The notes under the pieces: model-generated
Databases searched by the model: none
What the model was told of the DNA's origin: nothing
What the model saw: only the letters and a program-made list of their open reading frames with translations
Program-made: the position numbers and the translations under genes
Part shown: positions 1 through 6,832 of the stretch, in pieces
Layout of the letters: each line of letters opens with the position of its first letter
How positions within the stretch are numbered: the stretch's first letter is position 1
Origin: CAZAIO01 sp964485235
Lineage (GTDB): Bacteria > Chloroflexota > Dehalococcoidia > GIF9 > UBA5629
Assembly (NCBI GenBank): GCA_964485235.1
Contig: CAZAIO010000065.1
Coordinates: 1 to 15,562 of the forward strand
DNA length: 15,562 nucleotides
Reading direction: 5' to 3'

Positions 1-1
1 T

Positions 2-89
2 GGAGGGGTGGCCGAGTGGACGATGGCGACGGTCTTGAAAACCGTTTTCGCGCAAGCGAACGTGGGTTCGAATCCCACCCCCTCCGCCA
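2..89 (+). tRNA. tRNA-Ser (anticodon UGA)
   Basis: A complete class II tRNA can be folded by hand. The acceptor stem GGAGGGG (2-8) pairs with CCCCTCC (79-85), followed by discriminator G86 and encoded CCA (87-89). The anticodon stem ACGGT (29-33) pairs with ACCGT (41-45) and encloses the loop CTTGAAA, with anticodon TGA at 36-38. The long variable arm TCGC-GCAA-GCGA lies around 48-59. The T stem GTGGG (62-66) pairs with CCCAC (74-78) around TTCGAAT. The long variable arm together with the UGA anticodon identifies a serine tRNA reading UCA and, by wobble, other UCN codons. Confidence 0.97.
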
Positions 90-145
90 GTAAAGATATA
101 CACGGCTGAACTTCCAAAACAGCTTTAACATGTGAGTGTGAGCAT

Positions 146-757
146 ATGGAGAAACTGAATTTAGTCAAAGCGTATAAAGAGCTCTATTCGCCGTCGGCTC
201 GCGATGTATCTGTAGTAAATGTACCGAGACTCAACTATATCATGGTCGACGGGCAGGGCGCACCGGACGGACCGGATGCGCAGGAGGCATTTCAGGCACT
301 TTTCCCTGTTGCGTACACAATCAAATTTTCCATGAAGAAAAAGGGGATGGACTATACGGTGATGCCGGTCGAAGGATTGTGGTGGGCAGACGATATGAAC
401 GACTTTGTAAACGGAATACGGGACCGGTGGAAGTGGACCTATATGATTATGCAGCCTGACTTCGTTTCCGGACAGGTCTTTGCAGAAGCCGTTGAATCGG
501 TAAAAAAGAAAAAAAACATACCGGGACTGGCCGGAGTCCGTTTTTCATCATTCGAGGAAGGCAAAGCAGCACAAATATTGCACACAGGTCCTTTTTCGGA
601 AGAAGGGCTGAACATTCAGCGAATTCACGATTATATAAAACAGTCAGGCGGTGTATTCGACGGGCACCGGGAAAAGCATCACGAGATCTATCTGAGCGAC
701 ATGCGCAGAGTATCGCCGGACAAAATGAAGACGGTCCTGCGACAGCCGTTCCATTGA
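146..757 (+). CDS. GyrI-like small-molecule-binding domain protein
   Basis: A 203-residue soluble protein with no signal peptide or membrane segment. It resembles the stand-alone GyrI-like (SHS2/SOUL-type) small-molecule-binding proteins that have no DNA-binding domain. Family-like stretches are the opening PSARDVSVVNVPRLNYIMVDG (residues 16-36), the MPVEGLWW segment (73-80), the IMQPDFV strand (101-107), HTGPFSEE (146-153), and the closing YLSDMRR...KTVLRQPF segment. GyrI-like folds bind hydrophobic small molecules or act as effector domains of AraC/BmrR regulators; the ligand here is unknown. The start is the ATG at 146, with only a weak GTGAG-like ribosome binding site. The gene lies 56 bp after tRNA-Ser and just before the DUF1801 gene on the same strand, so the two may be co-transcribed. 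Confidence 0.85.
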   Translation: MEKLNLVKAYKELYSPSARDVSVVNVPRLNYIMVDGQGAPDGPDAQEAFQALFPVAYTIKFSMKKKGMDYTVMPVEGLWWADDMNDFVNGIRDRWKWTYMIMQPDFVSGQVFAEAVESVKKKKNIPGLAGVRFSSFEEGKAAQILHTGPFSEEGLNIQRIHDYIKQSGGVFDGHREKHHEIYLSDMRRVSPDKMKTVLRQPFH

Positions 758-774
758 TATAAAATTTTTCCATA

Positions 775-1167
775 ATGGAAAAAGGGATAACACATAAAAA
801 GCCGGTTAACTATTCCCGTGACGCAGATATGAGCAACAAAATCGACGACTACATCGAATCACAGCCCTCGCCTCAAAAAGAGGTCTGCCGGGAACTAAGG
901 GCACTGATACAGCGGACTTTCCCCGATACGGATGAAGAAATGAAATGGGGTGTACCTGCCTTCGCTCAGGGGCTCTTCTACATCGTCGCGCTTAAAGACC
1001 ACGTGAACCTCGGCTTCTCCATTAAAGGGCTGAGCAAAGATGAGATAGCCCTGTTCGACGGCGGCGGTAAGACAATGAAACACATCGAAATCCGGGACAT
1101 CGATGATATCGATGAAAAAAGAATAGAACGGCTCATGCGAATGGTGTACTCCGAATCATCTTCATAG
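775..1167 (+). CDS. DUF1801 domain-containing protein (YdhG-like)
   Basis: A 130-residue protein matching the DUF1801/YdhG family, small alpha-beta proteins of unclear biochemical role; Bacillus YdhG has been linked to intracellular iron handling. Visible family features are the N-terminal helix IDDYIESQPSPQKEVCRELR (23-42), EEMKWGVPAFA (54-64), the HVNLGF strand (76-81), GGGKTMKHIEI (97-107) and a C-terminal helix. The domain proper begins at Met19 (ATG at 829), and neither that start nor the ATG at 775 has a good Shine-Dalgarno sequence. The first 18 residues may therefore not be translated. It follows the GyrI-like gene by 17 bp (71 bp with the later start) and probably shares its transcript. 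Confidence 0.8.
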   Translation: MEKGITHKKPVNYSRDADMSNKIDDYIESQPSPQKEVCRELRALIQRTFPDTDEEMKWGVPAFAQGLFYIVALKDHVNLGFSIKGLSKDEIALFDGGGKTMKHIEIRDIDDIDEKRIERLMRMVYSESSS

Positions 1168-1214
1168 CGCATGCTGCAACACCTGATAGCTTCATTTTAT
1201 ATCGTATACAAGTA

Positions 1215-1243
1215 TTGGTTCATACATCCCGTTCTGGTATACT
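1215..1243 (+). promoter_or_regulatory. sigma-70-like promoter of the Yip1-family gene
   Basis: The -35 TTGGTT (1215-1220) and -10 TATACT (1238-1243) are separated by 17 bp and lie 30 bp before a strong GAGAGGAGG ribosome binding site. The -10 matches consensus at five of six positions and the -35 is weak. Found by eye only. Confidence 0.5.
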
Positions 1244-1272
1244 GAACACCATTCATTTAGAGAGGAGGAACT

Positions 1273-1863
1273 ATGAGCACTTCATCATCTTTGATAAACA
1301 GGATGATACGGGCAGCCAAGCTGGAACCGGCTTTATATGAGGAAGTCGAAGCAGATAGCAGTACGATCGGCCAGGCGGTAACCGCGGTTATCATTGTGAG
1401 CATCTGCAGCGGCATCGGAGGCGCTATCTCATCTATCATCGGCGGTGGCGGAGCATTCGGTATTGTCATGGGGCTTGTAGTAGGAATTATAGGGTCATTG
1501 CTGGGATGGCTCGCATGGTCTTTCTTCACATGGATTGTCGGAACCACTATATTTAAAGGACCAAACACAAAGGCAACATGGGGAGAACTGATGCGCACCA
1601 TAGGATTTGCGTACTCTCCGGGTGTCCTGCGTATCTTTTCCTTCATTCCCTTTATCGGCTGGCTTATTTCATTGGTCGCTTTAATCTGGTCGCTTATAGC
1701 CGGCGTGGTCGCAGTAAGACAGGCACTCGATTTCGACACAGGCCGGGCTATCGGTACCTGTATAGTCGGCTGGATCGCCTATGTCATCGTTATGGTCGTG
1801 GTGTCATTATTGCTCGCGGGCATCGGAGTAGGACTTGGACTGGGAATGAGAGGTCTATTTTAA
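1273..1863 (+). CDS. Yip1-family integral membrane protein
   Basis: A 196-residue protein, very hydrophobic after a short polar N-terminus (1-30) and with no signal peptide. Four or five membrane segments can be seen at about 33-56, 62-92, 118-150 and 160-188. The Gly-rich first hairpins, the WGELMRTIGFAYSPG turn (103-117), the IPFIGW segment (125-130) and VRQALDFDTGRAIGTCIVGW (148-167) are typical of bacterial Yip1-domain proteins, whose function is not established. The start is the ATG at 1273, placed by the strong AGAGGAGG 5 bp upstream. A candidate promoter is at 1215-1243, so it is probably a single-gene transcript. No clear terminator follows. Confidence 0.85.
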   Translation: MSTSSSLINRMIRAAKLEPALYEEVEADSSTIGQAVTAVIIVSICSGIGGAISSIIGGGGAFGIVMGLVVGIIGSLLGWLAWSFFTWIVGTTIFKGPNTKATWGELMRTIGFAYSPGVLRIFSFIPFIGWLISLVALIWSLIAGVVAVRQALDFDTGRAIGTCIVGWIAYVIVMVVVSLLLAGIGVGLGLGMRGLF

Positions 1864-1994
1864 ATCAAGACGGACTGCTCTATTTCCATAAAATATGAGG
1901 TTTGATTAAACCGGCAGGATAAAATTTATAAGAATCGGGGCGGAAGTCGAAATATGTTCGCTGTCCGCGCAGGATATACAAGTAATGTAAGGTA

Positions 1995-2294
1995 TTAAAC
2001 GAACGTATTCTCGGCTTCCCTGTCCCAGCCCAGCAGTTCAAGAAAATCTCCGATCATCACTTCTTTATGGCTTTCATGGCGAAGTGAAAGGTCCGGATTA
2101 ATCCAGTAGCGGTTACACCTGCCTTCTTTTTCCTTGTAAATATATTTCTCTTGTAGTAAATCGGCAATAATCTTTCGTGTCGCACGCTCAGTAATGCCGA
2201 TCTCTCTGGAAATATCCAGAGCAGTGATGCTTGGATTTTTAGCGACGTGGCTTAATACCATAGCGTGGTTCGTAATGAATGTCCATTCAGACAT
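1995..2294 (-). CDS. Small winged-helix (MarR/ArsR-like) transcriptional regulator
   Basis: A 99-residue protein that is essentially one winged helix-turn-helix. The first helix is TNHAMVLSHVAKNP (8-21). The HTH is ITALDISREIGITERATRKIIADLLQEKYI (23-52), with the recognition helix at about 35-47. A beta wing follows at KEKEGRCNRYWINPD (54-68), and a short helix HKEVMIGDFLELLGW (76-90) could support dimerisation. There is no ligand-binding or metal-binding domain beyond this. The single Cys60 lies in the wing. The start is the ATG at 2294 with GGGGG about 6 bp upstream. Its target is unknown. The nearest gene upstream on the same strand is the 59-residue membrane protein. Confidence 0.85.
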   Translation of the reverse strand: MSEWTFITNHAMVLSHVAKNPSITALDISREIGITERATRKIIADLLQEKYIYKEKEGRCNRYWINPDLSLRHESHKEVMIGDFLELLGWDREAENTFV

Positions 2295-2389
2295 ATCATA
2301 ACCCCCTTTTTCACGAACTAATGTCTTATCCTGAATACCACGATGGAGAAAATGTTAATCCACAGCCCCGGACTGTATATAACCTGAAC

Positions 2390-2418
2390 ATAAAAACTTT
2401 TTCTTCACCATCAGTCAA
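2390..2418 (-). promoter_or_regulatory. possible promoter for the winged-helix gene
   Basis: On the - strand, TTGACT (2418-2413) is followed after 17 bp by TTTTAT (2395-2390), about 95 bp upstream of the regulator start. The -35 is good and the -10 only moderate. A visual call. Confidence 0.35.
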
Positions 2419-2476
2419 TAAAACACCATACATGTAATGTTATTTGCAACGCTATATTATACCGGAAACAACGTGT

Positions 2477-2656
2477 TTACGGCTCATTGAGCTCTTCGCG
2501 ATTTTTCTTTATCTCTTTTCTCACTACAGGAGCCATGACGCTGGCCATCGGTTTATTCCGGTGTGTGAACCACTCGGGATATATAACAGAGACGATCATC
2601 AGAATGATTGCGATTAGTCCTACGATTATCATGACGGCTGCTGTAATCGTTTCCAT
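2477..2656 (-). CDS. Small single-pass membrane protein (59 aa), unknown function
   Basis: A short reading frame with properties of a real gene. The ATG at 2656 is preceded by AAGAGAG about 6 bp upstream, and the product is 59 residues long. The N-terminus METITAA leads into one hydrophobic helix (about 6-26, rich in Ile, Val, Leu and Met). YPEWF then marks the membrane interface, and a charged tail (33-58) ends in VVRKEIKKNREELNE. By the positive-inside rule the tail should be cytoplasmic. No family is recognised. A TTG-started frame on the opposite strand over the same bases (2487-2696) looks like its shadow. It lies downstream of an unusually good leftward promoter (2900-2927) and may head a transcript that includes the winged-helix regulator. 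Confidence 0.62.
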   Translation of the reverse strand: METITAAVMIIVGLIAIILMIVSVIYPEWFTHRNKPMASVMAPVVRKEIKKNREELNEP

Positions 2657-2685
2657 TTCACACTCTCTTTCTTCACACCGGAATA
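2554..2685 (-). repeat. 12-bp inverted repeat framing the start of the small membrane-protein gene
   Basis: TATTCCGGTGTG (2554-2565) and CACACCGGAATA (2674-2685) are perfect inverted copies 108 bp apart. One arm lies just upstream of the ribosome binding site of the 59-residue gene and the other lies within its coding region. In the transcript they could pair and place the start codon in the loop. A third copy of the core, TCCGGTGT (2735-2742), could compete for the upstream arm. Confidence 0.4.
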
Positions 2686-2893
2686 TAGCAGCGTAATCTT
2701 CCTATACCGGCCTCCCTATCAGCCGGTAACTGTGTCCGGTGTAAATACCAGATTTTCCAGGGGGCTGTAATTTAAAAAAGACAGCCCCTCCTATAATATC
2801 GCTTATGTGAGTGAATTCTACGCGGGGGATTCTTGACAGGATCTTATATCGTGCTATGTTTGTCATGTTATATGATTTATGCATTATTTTTCA
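2657..2893 (-). ncRNA. possible structured leader RNA upstream of the small membrane-protein gene
   Basis: About 240 nt lie between the predicted start of transcription from the promoter at 2900-2927 and the ATG at 2656. The stretch contains two strong hairpins: an 8-bp GGGGCTGT/ACAGCCCC stem with a 12-nt loop (2761-2788) and a 7-bp TACCGGC/GCCGGTA stem with a 10-nt loop (2705-2728). The second hairpin is enclosed by an 8-bp stem between ACACCGGA (2675-2682 on the + strand) and TCCGGTGT (2735-2742), directly before the ribosome binding site. No known riboswitch class is recognised. A 60-residue frame at 2702-2884 overlaps it but lacks a ribosome binding site and looks non-coding. Confidence 0.35.
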
Positions 2894-2899
2894 TGTATC

Positions 2900-2927
2900 A
2901 TTATACATATATATTCTCTCTTGTCAA
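2900..2927 (-). promoter_or_regulatory. consensus sigma-70 promoter firing leftward
   Basis: On the - strand an exact TTGACA (2927-2922) is followed after 16 bp by an exact TATAAT (2905-2900), with an AT-rich spacer. Transcription would begin near 2893 and run towards the small membrane-protein gene. It is the best promoter match noticed in the window. Confidence 0.65.
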
Positions 2928-3070
2928 GCCTTTACTTCATTCAAGAAAACTTCCCGCCGGTTTTTAATAGCTACAGGGGCTTACAAAAGGACAAAAGAGA
3001 CAGAAAATAACATCGTATAACAGCTTCAGGATATGTGAAAAAAGCAGTCGAATGCACAACCTGTGCTCTC

Positions 3071-3108
3071 AAAAATAAAACATGTGCCCGGTTCCCGTAA
3101 CGCCGGGC
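3071..3108 (-). terminator. rho-independent-like terminator of the iron-sulfur operon
   Basis: Reading leftward, 22 bp after the stop codon of the 1230-residue gene, GCCCGG (3108-3103) pairs with CCGGGC (3091-3086) over an 11-nt loop. The T-rich tail TTTTATTTTT (3080-3071) follows 5 nt later. The stem is short but GC-only. An alternative pairing of CCCGTA with TACGGG overlaps it. Confidence 0.55.
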
Positions 3109-3129
3109 AATACGGGACTTTCGAAACAT

Positions 3130-6100
3130 CTATAAAGAGCTTTCGGTAATTTCCGGCGTTCTAATATTCTGCGCCGGTTTTTCATATGCATAGCTCATTG
3201 AACCGTTAGCTGCACTGAATGTGACACGAGGTATGCGAAGCGGCCATTGAGTACCCACGGTACAATTCATATACATTGGAGCACACTGCGCTATTTCAGC
3301 AGCTATATCGGATACTCCGTTGTATTTCATGACATATCCAGCCGCTTTCGATAGCGATGTAATTATCTGCCAGTTTTCTTTACCTGAGAGAGGAGCGAGC
3401 GCTCTCCGGAGTTGCTGGACCCTCCGTTCGCAATTGGTGAAAGTGCCTTCGCTCTCATAAAACTGCGCCAGGGGAAGTAGCACATCAGGATAGACCGGGC
3501 CTTCCGGTATAGTCGAACTGACGAGCACGGAAAAAGCAGCTTCTTCTAACAGGGACTGTTTTCCAAATGCGCCATCTCCGAAAGCAACTACGCCATCAAT
3601 ATTGCCGCTCCTGACGCGTTCGATAATATCATAGGCATTCAGACCTTTTTCCTGTGGAATTGTGGTGTTCCACAATGTTTCGAATTGCTGCCTCGCTGCA
3701 TCGTTATTGAGCGGCCGATGGCCGGGAAGGAAGTCCGGGCTTACTCCCATATCGATCAAACCCTGTGCATTGCCCGGAGTACGAAGCACGATAATACCGG
3801 AACCTGTCTTTAATATATTTCCGGTAACCATGGCAATATCGCCTATCAACTTCATTTCAGAAGCGCTTACAGCCCCGGCGTCTACTATAAAGACCGGCTT
3901 TTTCGCCCGGCTATAGAGATGCACCATCTCGATTATCCTTGCCGGTTTCACCCATAACAGGCCGACTATCTGTTCGAACGGGTATTTTTTCATTATCCCG
4001 GCATAATCGTCGAACCCCTCCGTTTGTTTGCGCAGGAAATCACGGTCGACAAGCTCATATTCAATGATGTAGTTTAACATTGCCCTGAGCAGGGCAAGCA
4101 TCAGCCTCTGGTTGACCCTCAGGTCAATCCTGGCTAACGAGTCTATCACCGTCGTGTTCGGACTAACGGTAACAAGGCTGCTGCCGCCTTCGACAGCCTT
4201 CCTGATCTTCGACGCGATAACGGGATAGTCCCGCTGGATGTCTTCACCGATCGTCATGATAAGGTCGCTGGAAAAGATATCGTTATAGGAGCACGTCGAA
4301 GCATTCCTTCCGATACTTTTCATCAGTCCGTCGTTCATAACCGAAGGGTCTACACATCCGATGTTATTTGTGTTAAGTGCAGCACGGGCAAACTTCTGTA
4401 ACAGAAAACTTTCCTCATTGGTCGAACGACCTGAAGATAATACGGCGAGCTTATTGCCACCACTCCTGTTGCTCATTGATCTCAAATGCTCTCCGGCAAG
4501 ACAAATCGCTTCATCCCAGCTTACCTCAATGAGTCCGCCATCTTTCCTTACCATGGGTACGGAAAGTCGTTCACTATCCTGTACCGCTGAATAATCGAAC
4601 ATGCCTTTCCGGCAGAGATTGCCGCTATTTACCACGCTGTTGCCGGATGATGTCACATTGACCAGAATATCACCTGCCACATTCAATTGCAGGTTACACC
4701 CGGTCCCGCAGGAAGGACATACGGACTGCACTGTATCTGTCTCCCAGGGTCCTTTTCCATCCAATACAGGCTTCTGAGTCATCGCTCCGGTGGGACATGT
4801 CGATACACATTGACCGCACGATGTACAGGACGTCTGCTGAAGCGTCATGCCGATCGCAGGGCCGACAACCGTGTCGAAACCGCGATGTATGAAACCCAGC
4901 ACGCCGACACCCTGAAGCTCACTGCATATACGTACGCATCGACCGCATAGTATACATTTGTCCGGCTCCCTGAGAATATTCGGATGGTCGTTCTCCGGAA
5001 TAGATATATGTCGCTTTCGACCGCTATAATGCTTATCATCTACCCGGTACTCGGTCGCCAGCTGTCTCAATTTACACTCAAATACATCCTGGCATCCGCA
5101 TGCGAGACAACGCCGCGCCTCCTCCTCCGCCATCTCCGCAGTAAGTCCAGCTTCTATTTCCTTAAAATTGCTCTTCCTTTCCTGTGGAGCGAGAGCAGCC
5201 ATTTTTACCCTGGGAATGCGTTCAACCTTATCGTAATCACGCACATCGATCGTATTCAACTCACCTTTGCTACAGTTATAATGTTTCGTAGCAGGTTCAA
5301 CAGGCATACCATTCAGATAAAGATCTATGCTATATGCTGCGCGTTTCCCCGCTGCTATAGCTTCGACAGCAGTTGCCGGACCTGAAACGCAATCACCGCC
5401 TGCGAACACCCCGGGCAGGGAGGTCTCCATCGTCTCACCATTCACATTAATATAGTTCTTCCGGCCAAGCTCTATGCTTTTATTTCTATCAAGACCGCTC
5501 GGGTCTATCGTTTGACCGACGGCCGCAATTACCGTATCAGCTTCAATAATAAACTCAGACCCCTTAACTGGAACAGGACTGCGTCGCCCCGAGCTATCAG
5601 GCTCTCCCAGTTCCATCCGGATGCATTTCACTTTGGCCCCTTTATTACCGGCAGCAGATATCTTCAACGGTACGGCGAGGAACCGGAAAGAAATCCCCTC
5701 TTCCTCTGCCTGCTCTATCTCTTCATCGTTTGCCGGCATTTCTGCACGTGACCGGCGATAAACAACGGTAACCTCCTGTGCGCCTGTACGCAACGCGGTA
5801 CGAGCGGCATCCATCGCTGTATTGCCGCCACCCACTACAACTACTTTTTTACCGATATTCAACTTCTTATTAAGCGCCACATCGCGCAGGAACCCTATTC
5901 CGGAAATTACATGAGGACCGTGCTCTCCCTCGACTCCCATATCCTGGCTAACCTGAGCGCCGAGTGCAATAAATATCGCGTCATAACCGTCATGTTTCAG
6001 ACTATCGATCGTAAAGTCCTTCCCGAATCTGGCGCCAAGCCGGACGTTGCGGCAAAGCCCTATGATAAACGCTATTTCCCTGTCCAGAATGGCTTTCGGC

Positions 6101-6822
6101 AGCCTGTATTCCGGTATTCCGTACCGCAGCATTCCACCGAGCTTTGGACTGGAATCAAATATCGTCACTCTATGACCTTCCAGAGCAAGGTAATACGCAG
6201 CAGACAGTCCTGCGGGGCCACCGCCTACTATGGCGACGCGGTACCGGCTAGCAGGTTTTAAATCGGGCAAATAACGGTCTTTACCGTCCAGATCATAGTC
6301 AGCCACAAAACGCTTCAACGCATTTATGGATACGGGACCTTCTATCAGGTTTCTACGGCATTTCATCTCACAGAAGCGCGGGCACACACGACCACATATA
6401 AGGGGCAGGGGATTAGACTGTTTGATAAGCTTTATTGCTTCCCTGTACTGGCCGTTAGCTATATGAGCGATATATCCCTGTATATCTATGCCTGCAGGAC
6501 AGGCGCGACTGCACGGCGCAATGCAATCACCATAATGGTCCGACAACATCAATTCCAGGGCCGTACGTCTGGTTGCTAGGAGATCGTCACTGACTGTTTT
6601 CACCACCATATTCTCTGTCAGAGTTGTAGCACATGCGGGTACCGGACCTCTTGCCCCTTCGACCTCCACAAGGCAAAGACGACAGGCCGCTGTGGGCTTC
6701 AGCCGGGGATCATGGCACAAAGTGGGTATGGGGATACCGTTCTGTTCTGCGGCCTGCAAAATAGTACTTCCCGCTTCTGCTTCAACTTCTTCGTTGTTTA
6801 AAATAAAATGGACCTTTGCCAA
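3130..6822 (-). CDS. Fused [2Fe-2S]/GltD-like flavoprotein/degenerate formate dehydrogenase-like molybdopterin subunit
   Basis: A 1230-residue cytoplasmic fusion. (1) NuoG-like [2Fe-2S] domain, residues 1-80, Cys36/47/50/64. (2) GltD-type N-terminal Fe-S domain, about 83-175, Cys100/104/108 and 143/147/151/155. (3) FAD/NAD(P)H oxidoreductase of GltD/NfnB type, about 193-505: GGGPAG at 200-205, second dinucleotide fold GGGNTAMDAAR at 331-341, GGDC at 475-478. (4) CLACGC at 572-577 and two [4Fe-4S] sites, Cys623/626/629/633 and 666/669/672/676. (5) Molybdopterin oxidoreductase-like part from about 697, Fe-S Cys702/705/709/737 and Lys739. The formate dehydrogenase active-site loop is shortened: TNNI is followed by Gly, Cys823 and Val824 where E. 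coli FdhF has Sec140 and His141. Arg1014 is kept. The protein ends where the C-terminal cofactor-binding domain should begin. The start is a TTG 5 nt after AAGGAGG, which overlaps the upstream gene's stop. It probably exchanges electrons with NAD(P)H and a ferredoxin-like partner; formate oxidation is doubtful. Confidence 0.9.
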   Translation of the reverse strand: MAKVHFILNNEEVEAEAGSTILQAAEQNGIPIPTLCHDPRLKPTAACRLCLVEVEGARGPVPACATTLTENMVVKTVSDDLLATRRTALELMLSDHYGDCIAPCSRACPAGIDIQGYIAHIANGQYREAIKLIKQSNPLPLICGRVCPRFCEMKCRRNLIEGPVSINALKRFVADYDLDGKDRYLPDLKPASRYRVAIVGGGPAGLSAAYYLALEGHRVTIFDSSPKLGGMLRYGIPEYRLPKAILDREIAFIIGLCRNVRLGARFGKDFTIDSLKHDGYDAIFIALGAQVSQDMGVEGEHGPHVISGIGFLRDVALNKKLNIGKKVVVVGGGNTAMDAARTALRTGAQEVTVVYRRSRAEMPANDEEIEQAEEEGISFRFLAVPLKISAAGNKGAKVKCIRMELGEPDSSGRRSPVPVKGSEFIIEADTVIAAVGQTIDPSGLDRNKSIELGRKNYINVNGETMETSLPGVFAGGDCVSGPATAVEAIAAGKRAAYSIDLYLNGMPVEPATKHYNCSKGELNTIDVRDYDKVERIPRVKMAALAPQERKSNFKEIEAGLTAEMAEEEARRCLACGCQDVFECKLRQLATEYRVDDKHYSGRKRHISIPENDHPNILREPDKCILCGRCVRICSELQGVGVLGFIHRGFDTVVGPAIGMTLQQTSCTSCGQCVSTCPTGAMTQKPVLDGKGPWETDTVQSVCPSCGTGCNLQLNVAGDILVNVTSSGNSVVNSGNLCRKGMFDYSAVQDSERLSVPMVRKDGGLIEVSWDEAICLAGEHLRSMSNRSGGNKLAVLSSGRSTNEESFLLQKFARAALNTNNIGCVDPSVMNDGLMKSIGRNASTCSYNDIFSSDLIMTIGEDIQRDYPVIASKIRKAVEGGSSLVTVSPNTTVIDSLARIDLRVNQRLMLALLRAMLNYIIEYELVDRDFLRKQTEGFDDYAGIMKKYPFEQIVGLLWVKPARIIEMVHLYSRAKKPVFIVDAGAVSASEMKLIGDIAMVTGNILKTGSGIIVLRTPGNAQGLIDMGVSPDFLPGHRPLNNDAARQQFETLWNTTIPQEKGLNAYDIIERVRSGNIDGVVAFGDGAFGKQSLLEEAAFSVLVSSTIPEGPVYPDVLLPLAQFYESEGTFTNCERRVQQLRRALAPLSGKENWQIITSLSKAAGYVMKYNGVSDIAAEIAQCAPMYMNCTVGTQWPLRIPRVTFSAANGSMSYAYEKPAQNIRTPEITESSL

Positions 6823-6832
6823 TTGATCCTCC

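Noticed and set aside
447..773. Antisense frame over the GyrI-like gene
   Set aside because: No family resemblance, and it is opposite a clear family member with good codon pattern.
1995..2294. Winged-helix protein as an antitoxin or partner of the 59-residue protein
   Set aside because: The small protein's charged tail and gentle helix do not clearly resemble a known toxin, and the 182-bp gap and separate candidate promoter argue against a tight pair.
2487..2696. A 69-residue TTG-started frame on the + strand
   Set aside because: It is antisense to the better-supported 59-residue membrane-protein gene, starts with TTG and has no ribosome binding site.
2761..2788. Hairpin GGGGCTGT/ACAGCCCC as an intrinsic terminator
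   Set aside because: The stem is good but no T-run follows on either strand; the only T-run is inside the loop on the - strand.
2702..2884. A 60-residue frame on the - strand directly after the consensus promoter
   Set aside because: It lacks a ribosome binding site, would have a leader of about 9 nt, has a patchy non-protein-like sequence, and contains both strong hairpins. A non-coding leader is a better reading.
4354..4356. Possible selenocysteine at the formate dehydrogenase active site
   Set aside because: The codon at the aligned position is TGT (Cys), and no in-frame TGA is read through in the gene.
4984..5385. A 133-residue frame opposite the large fusion gene
   Set aside because: It is a shadow of a strongly supported coding region and translates to a biased, family-less sequence. 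The same holds for the other frames opposite the operon genes.
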